NCBI GenBank assembly: GCA_965249895.1
Contig: CBDFNC010000003.1
Coordinates: 496,001-560,000, forward strand
From: CBDFNC01 sp965249895
GTDB taxonomy: Bacteria > Pseudomonadota > Gammaproteobacteria > Enterobacterales > CBDFNC01
Length of the DNA: 64,000 bases
Direction of reading: 5' to 3'
Part shown: piece after piece, positions 1 to 8,353 of the stretch
Layout of the letters: each line of letters starts with the position of its first letter
How positions within the stretch are numbered: position 1 is the stretch's first letter
The notes under the pieces: generated by a model
Seen by the model: only the letters and a program-made list of their open reading frames with translations
Databases searched by the model: none
What the model was told of the DNA's origin: nothing
Program-made: the position numbers and the translations under genes

Positions 1-441
<441 letters not shown>

Positions 442-696
442 TACAACTCCTAAGCGGTGTTACGAAGTAACCCGCGCAGTTCCGGCAACATGTCGCAGAC
501 ATGTGAGAGGAAACTAAGCATTAGGGTGTTAATACCAAAAGATTACTTGCGAACTATTCACTTTTTGCTTGCAAAAAGTGAAGGTCTGGCAACACTTTTA
601 CGAAGTAAAGGTGTGAGAAGACAAAGAGCTGTTGCGAACTTTATCACTTCCAGATTTTAAAGCTCACGCGCTTAGCGCGAGAGCAAAACAAGTTAT
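442..696 (+). other. 23S-5S spacer with processing-type hairpin
   Basis: This 255-base transcribed spacer has no gene. It contains a perfect 12-bp inverted repeat at 557-568/571-582 (TTCACTTTTTGC and its complement) and a smaller GC-rich hairpin around 663-683. Such stems are usually maturation sites in the pre-rRNA. An open frame across the spacer (457-660) is incidental. Confidence 0.7.
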
Positions 697-816
697 CGCC
701 TGGCGGCCATAGCATTGTGGACCCACCTGACTCCATGCCGAACTCAGTAGTGAAACGCAATAGCGCCGATGGTAGTGTGGGGTTTCCCCATGTGAGAGTA
801 GGACACTGCCAGGCAC
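697..816 (+). rRNA. 5S ribosomal RNA, copy 1
   Basis: A 120-base 5S rRNA running from the GCCTGGCGGCC start to the complementary GCCAGGC end, with the conserved CCATGCCGAACTCAG segment in the middle. It differs from the second copy at three positions near 721-733 (GTGGACCC and GACTCC here, against GTGGTCCC and GATCCC in copy 2). It is cotranscribed with 23S and followed by its own terminator. Confidence 0.97.
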
Positions 817-823
817 AAAATTT

Positions 824-854
824 AACCCCGTAGTCTCACGACTGCGGGGTTTTT
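824..854 (+). terminator. Rho-independent terminator after 5S copy 1
   Basis: A stem ACCCCG-T-AGT pairs with ACT-G-CGGGGT around a CTCACG loop and is followed by five T residues. A near-identical hairpin follows the second 5S gene, so the 5S-terminator module has been duplicated as a unit. Confidence 0.85.
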
Positions 855-968
855 AATACCAAATAACATGTGGTGAACGCAAGTAGCGAACCATTTGTTA
901 GCAAGCGAAAGATAGTGCATTAAAAATTTCCACGTTAACGAGTGAAACTCGAGAACGAAACAAGTTAT

Positions 969-1088
969 CGCCTGGCGGCCATAGCATTGTGGTCCCACCT
1001 GATCCCATGCCGAACTCAGTAGTGAAACGCAATAGCGCCGATGGTAGTGTGGGGTTTCCCCATGTGAGAGTAGGACACTGCCAGGCAC
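969..1088 (+). rRNA. 5S ribosomal RNA, copy 2
   Basis: A second complete 5S gene 272 bp downstream of the first, again preceded by the short shared leader ACAAGTTATC. Its central region (GTGGTCCC...GATCCC) is closer to the E. coli 5S sequence than that of copy 1. Because it lies beyond the first terminator, its expression depends on read-through or on a promoter in the 855-968 interval, where I see no convincing one. Confidence 0.96.
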
Positions 1089-1094
1089 CAATTT

Positions 1095-1128
1095 AAACCC
1101 CGTAGTCTCATGACTACGGGGTTTTTTA
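1095..1128 (+). terminator. Rho-independent terminator of the rRNA operon
   Basis: A perfect 12-bp stem (AACCCCGTAGTC and its complement) with a TCAT loop, followed by a T-rich tail. It marks the end of the rRNA operon. Confidence 0.9.
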
Positions 1129-1272
1129 TTATCTGGACTCCACTACTCCAGATGCCAGGGGTTAACCGCTATCCCTGATATCGTCAATATCCTGCTCCCC
1201 ATCTATCTACATTTATTATCAATTAAGTTAAAGTAGCTTGCGTTCGGAACATGGAGTTTTACCTACCTGATT

Positions 1273-2685
1273 ATGGATCGTATTAAAGCCGTTATATCTC
1301 ATGTAGAAAAGCATCTTCCCCAGTCAACATGCATTGATGATCTTGCTCATCTGGTTAAGCTATCCAGGTGGCATCTGCAAAGAGCCTTTAAACAGGCAAC
1401 AGGCTTATCTATTGGTCAATATATTCGTAGCCGGAGATTAAGTTTGGCTGCAATTGATCTTGCTTCTAGTGATAAACGTATCCTGGATATCGCCATTGAG
1501 TATGGTTTTGAGTCACAAGAAGCCTTTGCGAGAGCATTTAAAAAGCGTTTTGGTCTTGCTCCAAAGCGCTTCAAGGGTCAGGTTGAAATGGCGAAGATGT
1601 CCGGCACCGAAGTATTTGATGAAGTCTATTTAGAAAATTTTTCTAAATTAAGTCAGCTAAAAGCAACAAAGGTTATCCTCCCTGCAGCCAACTATGCAGG
1701 CCTGCTAAGAAGTTTTACATCACCTAAGCTGGATCATGATGGATTCTATCAACAGCTGGATTTGTTATGGCAAGATTTTATAGCCAAAAGTGAGAACCAA
1801 CAGGGGCTCATCGGGGATAATTACACCTTGGTTTATTGGGTGGGGTCGAGCCAGCAAACGGGTAACTTTACAATGATGGCAGCGAAACCAATGCTACCTG
1901 ATAACGATGCTCTTGCAGGTTTGGCTAAAGTACATGTGGCGGAGCGAGAGTATCTTTGTTTTAACCTTGATGCGGATATAAACCTTAACCACTTCTTGAG
2001 TTATATCTATAACTTCTGGCTAACTGAACACGACTATGCTCCCTATGGTTTTCCTACTATATGGCGCTCTTATGATGAAGGCCGCATTGAATACCTGGTT
2101 AATGTGAGGAAAATCGATAGCAATGCTGTTCGGCCAAAGCGGCTGACTATTAACCCTAAGTTGACCAGACTGCCTGCGTTTCAAGTGGAAGGAAGAAAGA
2201 AAACCATCTCCTATTGTCAAACCAGCGCGGTAGAGAGGCTGGGATTTATCAGAGATCTGTGGTGTCAGCCAAACCCTTCATTGCAACATTCAGCAGAGGT
2301 TTCAGGCTTTTACAAGGCTGTCCTTATTGGTGATAGGGGCTACCGCCCTTTAGATCAGTTTGACTGCACTGTGTCAACGGTCGTGCGGCAGGGGGGAAAT
2401 ATAACAATTGAACGGCAAGAGTACCTGGATTGCATATGTAGCGGTTCGCTCGAAGAGCTGGGTGAGTGTACGGATTATATTTTTTGCTGGTTTTTGCCTC
2501 AGTCAGAATATTATGCCGTGCCGGGATATGAAATTATCACGGATTTTACTCAAGATAAGCAAAAGACTTATTCTTTACGTTATCTGATCCCTGTATGTAG
2601 GAAAGGGGTTAATTCGTTGATCCTCTTATTAAATACTGAGGCCATGCTTAGCAAAGGGATCAGTTACGTGATATGGGTTACCTAG
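1273..2685 (+). CDS. AraC-family regulator with C-terminal GyrI-like region
   Basis: A 470-residue protein. Residues 1-105 form a typical AraC/SoxS-type double helix-turn-helix domain (DIAIEYGFESQEAFARAFKK, then FGLAPKRFKG). This is followed by a long region that looks like two GyrI-like (effector-binding, SOUL/BacEBD-type) halves at about 130-285 and 295-450. The DNA-binding domain is N-terminal, as in Rob-like regulators, which usually sense small hydrophobic ligands. It is transcribed alone, with 236 bp of gene-less sequence after it. The ligand and target genes cannot be told from the sequence. The tandem reading of the GyrI-like region is my inference from residue patterns. Confidence 0.85.
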   Translation: MDRIKAVISHVEKHLPQSTCIDDLAHLVKLSRWHLQRAFKQATGLSIGQYIRSRRLSLAAIDLASSDKRILDIAIEYGFESQEAFARAFKKRFGLAPKRFKGQVEMAKMSGTEVFDEVYLENFSKLSQLKATKVILPAANYAGLLRSFTSPKLDHDGFYQQLDLLWQDFIAKSENQQGLIGDNYTLVYWVGSSQQTGNFTMMAAKPMLPDNDALAGLAKVHVAEREYLCFNLDADINLNHFLSYIYNFWLTEHDYAPYGFPTIWRSYDEGRIEYLVNVRKIDSNAVRPKRLTINPKLTRLPAFQVEGRKKTISYCQTSAVERLGFIRDLWCQPNPSLQHSAEVSGFYKAVLIGDRGYRPLDQFDCTVSTVVRQGGNITIERQEYLDCICSGSLEELGECTDYIFCWFLPQSEYYAVPGYEIITDFTQDKQKTYSLRYLIPVCRKGVNSLILLLNTEAMLSKGISYVIWVT

Positions 2686-2921
2686 CTGGCGTGATATTAA
2701 GCCAATAGTTTTCCCCGTACAGCAAAAGCTGAAAAAGGTTGCCAAAAATGCAATGTAAACAAGGGCGTCAATACCAGGTTAGTTTATTTGGGATGATACG
2801 GCTAAGCTACCTATCTTGATAACAGCAAAATTAATGCCGCAGATAAAGACAACCAGGAATGTGAAAAGGGTATCTTTAGGTGGCTTGGGATAACCTAAAC
2901 ATTGTTATAAACTAATTGTGA

Positions 2922-3377
2922 TCAAACTCGGTTACGTAGCATCTGTAATGCACGGAAACATACCAGGAAACCGATCAGAATAAAAATGGCACATGTATAA
3001 ACCGGGGTTCGGCTAAAGCCATCAGAAACTGCCTGTTGAGGATCGGATTTCAGATAGCGAATTTTAACTTTTTCGCCCACATTTGGTGGAGTGAGTTGGC
3101 GAGGCAACTCAACACTATAGTCTTTGTCTTTTACTTGAAAAGCAACGCTGGGAATATAGTCTACTACCTCTTCCTTACTTTGTTTGTCCTGGTAAACTTG
3201 CTCATGGACAGAAGATATCTGGGCATCGGTTACTTCACCGGCCAGCAATAAGCGCGCGGTTTTTCCTGCGATTAGACCCGGGATCAGAATAAGGAACAGC
3301 GAGATTACCAGGAGAAGTCTGCCGACATTTGATTCGCTGCCATATCCAGGCACAAATTGCTTCATATCATCCATCAT
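2922..3377 (-). CDS. DUF3592-type membrane protein
   Basis: A 151-residue protein with a hydrophobic segment near residues 21-42, an extracytoplasmic beta-rich part (SVAFQVKDKDYSVEL...VGEKVKIRYLKSDP), and a second membrane segment near 122-145. This two-helix architecture with a Y/RYxxxxP motif is typical of the DUF3592 family, whose function is unknown. It lies 9 bp downstream of a paralogous gene and the two probably form an operon. Three in-frame ATG codons open the gene. The first has a GGGGA sequence just upstream and is used here. Confidence 0.75.
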   Translation of the reverse strand: MMDDMKQFVPGYGSESNVGRLLLVISLFLILIPGLIAGKTARLLLAGEVTDAQISSVHEQVYQDKQSKEEVVDYIPSVAFQVKDKDYSVELPRQLTPPNVGEKVKIRYLKSDPQQAVSDGFSRTPVYTCAIFILIGFLVCFRALQMLRNRV

Positions 3378-3386
3378 TTTTCCCCA

Positions 3387-3842
3387 CTAGATAGCGCCGT
3401 TAACAAGTAGCAAACCGACAAATAAAAATATGCTAAGGGTCACCAGAGGAAGAAGGTTCCACTTGGTAATACCAGGCTGTAACACGGCTTGAGAAGGATT
3501 TTTTGGGTTGTAATATACGGCTAACATTTCCTGCTCGGGATAATTAGCCAGCACATCGTCTGTAGCTACCATCAGCTTAATCACGATATCGGCGCAGGTG
3601 ATCTTTGTTCCTTCGTAATCCACGCGGTCTACATTGTAGCTGTATTTGATCAGGTCACCACCTAGCTGTAGCCTGCTTTCCCAATAGCCAGCTTTTTTAA
3701 CTGCCAGGCTATTGTAGGTTACCATTGCCATACGTTCGCTCCAGGATTTGCTGCGGAGCCCAAGAACTAGCAAATAAATCAAGGGAATAAGCCCAACCAG
3801 GGCGACAGCAATAAAAGCCCAACCAACGAATATCTTTTCCAT
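3387..3842 (-). CDS. DUF3592-type membrane protein (paralogue)
   Basis: About 151 residues: an N-terminal membrane helix (VGWAFIAVALVGLIPLIYLL), a soluble middle with VYYNPKNPSQAVL, and a C-terminal helix (LLPLVTLSIFLFVGLLLV). The layout matches the downstream gene, so the pair looks like an old duplication. The frame could also start four codons earlier at a GTG (3854). I prefer the ATG, although no clear ribosome-binding site decides it. Function unknown. Confidence 0.7.
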   Translation of the reverse strand: MEKIFVGWAFIAVALVGLIPLIYLLVLGLRSKSWSERMAMVTYNSLAVKKAGYWESRLQLGGDLIKYSYNVDRVDYEGTKITCADIVIKLMVATDDVLANYPEQEMLAVYYNPKNPSQAVLQPGITKWNLLPLVTLSIFLFVGLLLVNGAI

Positions 3843-4007
3843 CTTATTTCGCACTGAGGTTAAAGTGGTTATCAGTTTACCCTAAATATGATAAACGAAC
3901 GATAATCCTCGCGGATTGGCTACCGGATATTGCTTGCGCTTAAAAAAAACCTATAATGACCGGTCAAAATATAAACACACTTATAGCGGTTGATACAGGG
4001 AAGATAC

Positions 4008-4619
4008 ATGAGGTACTTCTATTTACTTCTAATAGTTATATGCTTTCCGTCTCAGGCTGGCAGTAATGATTTAGGCAGGCTCTCGAGTTGGCTGGAAGGG
4101 GGATTTAGTTCTCAGTTACAAGCAAAAGAAGATCCTGCGTTTCAAGACCTACGTATCCATATTCGTCGATTTTGGCATGAAAGGGTGGACGGCCACTGGT
4201 TATATGTCGAGAGGTCAAAAGCCGATGAGCCAGGTAAGCCTTATCGACAAAGGTTATATCAGTTAATTGGTCAGCCAGGCGGTAGTATCAAGTTACATAT
4301 CTATGCAGTTCCTAAACCCATAGACTTTGCCGGAGCTTATTTTAAACCAGATTTACTCGATAGCCTGACCATACAACAACTTGGCCTGCAGGTAGGGTGT
4401 GATATTTCATTGCAGCATAATTCTACTTCGCTATTCGAAGGCCGCACGGCCTCGAAGCAATGTAAGGCCAATTTTCAAGGCGCCCAATATTTAATCACAG
4501 ATATGGCGATTAAAACTGCTGGATTTGTATTGTGGGAGCGGGGTTACAATAAGCTGGATAGGCAGGTATGGGGATCAAGCCATAAAGGATATATATTTCA
4601 GAAACGCACCGCTAAATAG
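4008..4619 (+). CDS. CpcT/CpeT-like secreted protein
   Basis: About 203 residues. A signal peptide (residues 1-17, ending SQAG) is followed by motifs of the CpcT/CpeT family: LEGGFSSQLQAKEDP, WLYVERS, PYRQRLYQLI, a GC motif (VGCDISL), C-x-A-x-F-x-GAQY, and a C-terminal WERGYNKLDRQVWG. In cyanobacteria the family attaches phycobilins to phycobiliproteins. In heterotrophic proteobacteria its role is unknown and bilin attachment is unlikely. A TTG six codons upstream (3990) is open, but the ATG has a better placed AGGGAAG ribosome-binding site and begins the signal peptide. Confidence 0.8.
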   Translation: MRYFYLLLIVICFPSQAGSNDLGRLSSWLEGGFSSQLQAKEDPAFQDLRIHIRRFWHERVDGHWLYVERSKADEPGKPYRQRLYQLIGQPGGSIKLHIYAVPKPIDFAGAYFKPDLLDSLTIQQLGLQVGCDISLQHNSTSLFEGRTASKQCKANFQGAQYLITDMAIKTAGFVLWERGYNKLDRQVWGSSHKGYIFQKRTAK

Positions 4620-4622
4620 CGA

Positions 4623-5255
4623 TCACAAGTCGTGCGGAAGCTTGCTGTCCGGGTGCATATCCTTGTGCCGCTGGAATAAAAATTCTTTCAGAGTCTCCAG
4701 CATTTGGGTTTCACAAGATTCCAATAAACGGTAAGCGACAGTGTGCTCGTCTATGTTTCGGGTTTTTTTACCGCAGATCGGCAGTCGGCTGGCATCGGGT
4801 AGGATCAGGTATACGTCTTTTAGCTGCTCCGGTGGTGGCGTTTCATTATCCAGCTCAAGAGATATACCTGAAGCCGAAATATCTTTAATTAGGTAATTTA
4901 ACTTTTCCCCTTTTGGATCTACCAGATATAGTTCTTTATCCGGAGTAAGTCGCCAATACCTCCGAGTGTCTCCCAGTTCATAGATCTGTGGGGTTAATAG
5001 CTCAAGGGTAAAGCGGTTAAACTCGTTTATCTCTATTTGTAGTGGAAATACCAGGTAATGGTTGCCATATTTAGCCTCTAGCTTAAGCTCGTCAGCCAGG
5101 CCTAATTGAAACAGTGGGGTGTCGGTATTACCCATGCTGTTATACAATTCATATTTTAAGCCGTCACCCTGGAGTTCTGGGCTACCCCCGAAAATGCCGG
5201 TGAGGTAATGCATCTCATCCAGGCTCAGAACAGCTTCCAATTCGTCCCCTTTCAT
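4623..5255 (-). CDS. PilZ-domain protein
   Basis: About 210 residues. The C-terminal half carries the PilZ signature: the arginine cluster RRYWRL near residue 108 and DISASGISLEL near 133, the usual R-x-x-x-R and D/N-x-S-x-x-G elements that bind cyclic-di-GMP. The N-terminal half resembles the YcgR-type flanking domain only in general fold pattern. It is encoded convergently with the CpcT-like gene, four bases from its stop. A TTG start four codons upstream is possible (5267). A role as a c-di-GMP effector is inferred from the domain only. Confidence 0.7.
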   Translation of the reverse strand: MKGDELEAVLSLDEMHYLTGIFGGSPELQGDGLKYELYNSMGNTDTPLFQLGLADELKLEAKYGNHYLVFPLQIEINEFNRFTLELLTPQIYELGDTRRYWRLTPDKELYLVDPKGEKLNYLIKDISASGISLELDNETPPPEQLKDVYLILPDASRLPICGKKTRNIDEHTVAYRLLESCETQMLETLKEFLFQRHKDMHPDSKLPHDL

Positions 5256-5427
5256 ACCTTGCCTCAATTCAATACTTAGAAAACATCAATAATTTGTGAA
5301 CTGACACTATGCTACCTGAGACAACTCCTTATTGAGCAGTTAGTTAGTTCAATTATGTGAACTTGATCGCTATATTTTTGGACTATCTAGCGGTAATAAT
5401 GGAGTTTTTGGTAAAAATGAGGTCGGC

Positions 5428-5943
5428 ATGAAGTATTTCATTTGCTTTTGTTTACTGCCATTCTCAGTCTTGTCTGCTCACACGCCAGCTAGTTTTCCCC
5501 CTCAGCTGGAAGGCAAGATTGAAGTCATCAAACAGGCAACAATGCAGCAGGATTACGACAAGCTGGTTACTTTAACACACCCGGAAATAGTGAAACGGAT
5601 GGGAGGACCTAAGGTACTGAGTAATTTTATGAAGCAAGCCATCGATATTCTTACCCAACAAGGTTACTCGATTAGTGGAGTTGAGGTGTTAGCGCCTTCG
5701 GCGTTTTATCAGGCTGGGAACACTGAACTGGTGCTTATTCCAACACAAATCACGGTTAACGGAGCAGCTGGAAAAGTGGTTAGGAAAAGCCATTTGATCG
5801 CTTCCAGAGAGGTAGGTCGGGGTTGGTATTTTATCGACAGTAACGTGGTGAAAGAGGTGGAGGAGCTGCAGGGTTTGTTTACCGATTTACCCACTGACTT
5901 TAAACTACCCAGGCAATCCTTTGAATTTCAAATGAAGAAATAA
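5428..5943 (+). CDS. Secreted protein of unknown function
   Basis: 171 residues with a signal peptide (KYFICFCLLPFSVLSAH) and a globular part. Its pattern (a helical start EGKIEVIKQATMQQDYDKLV, then GRGWYFID near the end) resembles NTF2-like or SnoaL-type secreted domains. I do not recognise a specific family. It is transcribed alone and followed immediately by a terminator. Confidence 0.7.
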   Translation: MKYFICFCLLPFSVLSAHTPASFPPQLEGKIEVIKQATMQQDYDKLVTLTHPEIVKRMGGPKVLSNFMKQAIDILTQQGYSISGVEVLAPSAFYQAGNTELVLIPTQITVNGAAGKVVRKSHLIASREVGRGWYFIDSNVVKEVEELQGLFTDLPTDFKLPRQSFEFQMKK

Positions 5944-5967
5944 GAGCCGAATTACTTTCGGCTCTTT
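5943..5967 (+). terminator. Rho-independent terminator
   Basis: AGAGCCGAA pairs with TTCGGCTCT around a 5-base loop, with a short T run. It may serve both the upstream gene and convergent rarD. Confidence 0.8.
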
Positions 5968-5976
5968 AGTTTTCGG

Positions 5977-6876
5977 CTAGGCAGTTTGCCTTTGTTTGCG
6001 CCTAAACAGCAGCCCGTCCAGGCTAAATGCCAATAAAGCAGCCCAGATAAAGGTAAAAGTAACCAAATTGCTGATTTCCAGAGGTTCGTCATAGAGGACC
6101 ACCGCCAGTATAAACATGATGGATGGGCCTATATATTGGAAAAAGCCTAAAGTGGATAACTTTAACCGGGTCGCTGCTGCAGTAAAGCATAATAATGGCA
6201 CGGTAGTGACAACGCCGGCAGCGATCAACAGGGAGTTCAGTTGTAAACTGTTTTGGCTTAAATCTGAGCTGCTTGAGTCAGCAAAAATGAATAAGTACAC
6301 CAAAGCAACAGGCAATAGCAGCAGGGTTTCCAGCAGTAGACCCGAGATGGCGTCGATATTCACTTTTTTTCGGATCAAGCCATAAAAGCCAAAGCTACAG
6401 GCCAGCACCAAGGAAACCCAGGGTAATGAGCCGAAACTGATGACCTGAATGGCGACACCAAAAATTGCCAGGGTTACTGCAAACCACTGGCCTTTTCTTA
6501 ACCTTTCCCCAAGAAATAACATTCCTAATAGCACATTAAAAATTGGGTTAATGTAATAACCTAAGCTGGCATCGAGCATATGGTCATTGTTGACCGCCCA
6601 GATAAATACTAGCCAGTTAAGGCCAATTAAGAGTGAGCTTATGGTTAAAAATACAAGCTGTTGCGGCTTCTTTAGCGCAGATCGTACTTTAGGCCATAAG
6701 CCAGTGGCCACCACCAGGCCCAACAGAAGAAAAAAGGACCAGATCACCCTGTGACTCAACACTTCATTGGCCGGGGCTCCATCCAGGGATTTAAAATAAA
6801 TGGGGGCGATCCCCCAAAGAAAATATGCGGCGAGAGCGAACAATACCCCTTGGCGCGTAGTTGACTGATCTGGCAT
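5977..6876 (-). CDS. rarD: EamA-family transporter RarD
   Basis: 299 residues with ten predicted membrane segments. The N-terminal FALAAYFLWGIAPIYFKSL and the SHRVIWSF motif are characteristic of RarD, the drug/metabolite-transporter family member linked to chloramphenicol resistance in Pseudomonas. The length matches the family. The neighbourhood rarD-(x)-yigI-recQ parallels the E. coli rarD-yigI-pldA-recQ order, which supports the assignment. The substrate is unknown. Confidence 0.9.
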   Translation of the reverse strand: MPDQSTTRQGVLFALAAYFLWGIAPIYFKSLDGAPANEVLSHRVIWSFFLLLGLVVATGLWPKVRSALKKPQQLVFLTISSLLIGLNWLVFIWAVNNDHMLDASLGYYINPIFNVLLGMLFLGERLRKGQWFAVTLAIFGVAIQVISFGSLPWVSLVLACSFGFYGLIRKKVNIDAISGLLLETLLLLPVALVYLFIFADSSSSDLSQNSLQLNSLLIAAGVVTTVPLLCFTAAATRLKLSTLGFFQYIGPSIMFILAVVLYDEPLEISNLVTFTFIWAALLAFSLDGLLFRRKQRQTA

Positions 6877-6942
6877 GGTGGCTAAATTTTTGGAAATCGG
6901 TCAGTCAGTCTACATTCAAGGATTCGATAATCCAAGACAGTG

Positions 6943-7533
6943 TTACCAATTAGGGCAACCTTGGTGGATCATAGGTTTGCTCCAGTGAATTAATTCATCC
7001 TGGTGCTCTTTGCTAGCGTAATGATCGGCATTCCATTGATTACCCAAGGCACCTTGGTAATAATTTAGTTGGCTGAGGATGCCATCCCAAAGTTGGCTGG
7101 TCAGCTGTTTGTCTACTGTTTGCCAGGCTTTGACTAGTTTAAAACCGGGGATCAGGTCCCGACCATACTTTTCTATTAGTGCTGCTGGCCAGTTTTGTTT
7201 GAAGTGATTGCTCATATGATTGAGATAGTAATTTAAGGGCGCCTTGGCATAGAAGTAATTGACTATTTGATTGTCGCTGCTGTCCAGTCCGGAAATATGG
7301 ATATTTTCCACATGCTTCTCTCCGCTGCTCACTTCGACAAACAACCCCTGGCTCAAACAATGAAAAATGCGATAGTGAGGTAATGCTTGGTTACTCCTAA
7401 AACCCTGGGTTTCACGCTCTGCCCATAAGTAAGGTATCGCGGATTTTAACTGGATCGAGAGTATCTTAGCATTGGCTAGAAGCGTATTAGGTGAAGGCCT
7501 TTGCTTTGGTTGTTTGTGGCACTGAATAGCCAT
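6943..7533 (-). CDS. Hypothetical protein
   Basis: 196 residues, soluble, no signal peptide, not recognised. It is rich in aromatic residues (YFYAKAPLNYYLNHMSNHFKQNW) and opens with a basic stretch. It sits between rarD and the thioesterase gene on the same strand. No catalytic motif is evident. Confidence 0.6.
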   Translation of the reverse strand: MAIQCHKQPKQRPSPNTLLANAKILSIQLKSAIPYLWAERETQGFRSNQALPHYRIFHCLSQGLFVEVSSGEKHVENIHISGLDSSDNQIVNYFYAKAPLNYYLNHMSNHFKQNWPAALIEKYGRDLIPGFKLVKAWQTVDKQLTSQLWDGILSQLNYYQGALGNQWNADHYASKEHQDELIHWSKPMIHQGCPNW

Positions 7534-7678
7534 TTTCTTTACCTTGGTGTGAGCCCTCCCTGGGCAAAAATTTTAACCCACCCTATTATGGCATCAAGAT
7601 CCAGGTTTGCCTGCTTGTTTTTAAACCAAATTGCTATGAATTAGAGTGGAAAAATAAAGTCACAAGCAAACCAAATGG

Positions 7679-8134
7679 TTAACCCGTTAAGTAGGTGCCA
7701 GTACCTGTTGCTATATGCTCACCTAAGTCGTTATAGAGTTCCATCTTAGTGACAGCGACCTTGTTGCCACTTCTGATAACTTCGGCATTGGCCCGGAAAT
7801 AGTCCCCGCGTCCGGGTCGTAAGTAGTCAGTTCTTAAGTTGATAGTGCCAATTTTAGCAATTTTTTGCTGTAATTCGGCTTCGTCCAGATGGTCATTTTG
7901 CACTATGGTAGCTGCTGCTGCCATTAATACCCCAGTGACATCCAGGATAGAGGCAGAAACACCACCATGCAGGATCTTTTGTACTGTGTTGCCTATAAGT
8001 TGCTCTGACATGGGGACGAAGACTTCAATTTCCTCTGTAGTGAGCTTTCTGACTTCCAGCCCAATCAGCTGATTAAAAGGGATCTGATGGGTGAAGTAGT
8101 ACGCCAGTTGTGACAGTAAAGCCTGCTTTTCCAT
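7679..8134 (-). CDS. yigI: YigI-type hotdog-fold thioesterase
   Basis: 151 residues of PaaI/YigI type. The hotdog signature is visible: QKILHGGVSASILDVTG (the HGG loop), then TINLRTDYLRPGRGDYFRA and AVTKMELYNDLGEHIATGTGTY. Such enzymes hydrolyse acyl-CoA thioesters. The start is set by a strong GGAGG placed five bases before ATG at 8134. A TTG at 8146 would put the ribosome-binding site inside the gene. It lies divergently next to recQ, as YigI lies near recQ in E. coli. Confidence 0.85.
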   Translation of the reverse strand: MEKQALLSQLAYYFTHQIPFNQLIGLEVRKLTTEEIEVFVPMSEQLIGNTVQKILHGGVSASILDVTGVLMAAAATIVQNDHLDEAELQQKIAKIGTINLRTDYLRPGRGDYFRANAEVIRSGNKVAVTKMELYNDLGEHIATGTGTYLTG

Positions 8135-8353
8135 GGTGACCTCCAATTACCTTAGTGTTTTTACTTTAATTGAAGCCGTTCGGCGGATGCTTAAATATAA
8201 ATTATAAACCCAGAATTTACCCTGGAAAGGAGAGTACGCCGGAAATATATCCACTTTCTGTTTTTATGTCTTCACTATTGAAAGGCAATAAGAGGGCAGA
8301 CATTAACCGGGAGCTGGGCTAGAATAGGCGGCCCATATATATCAGCAAACAAG

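Noticed and set aside
457..660. 67-codon frame in the 23S-5S spacer
   Set aside because: It lies in transcribed rRNA spacer full of inverted repeats and shows no family similarity.
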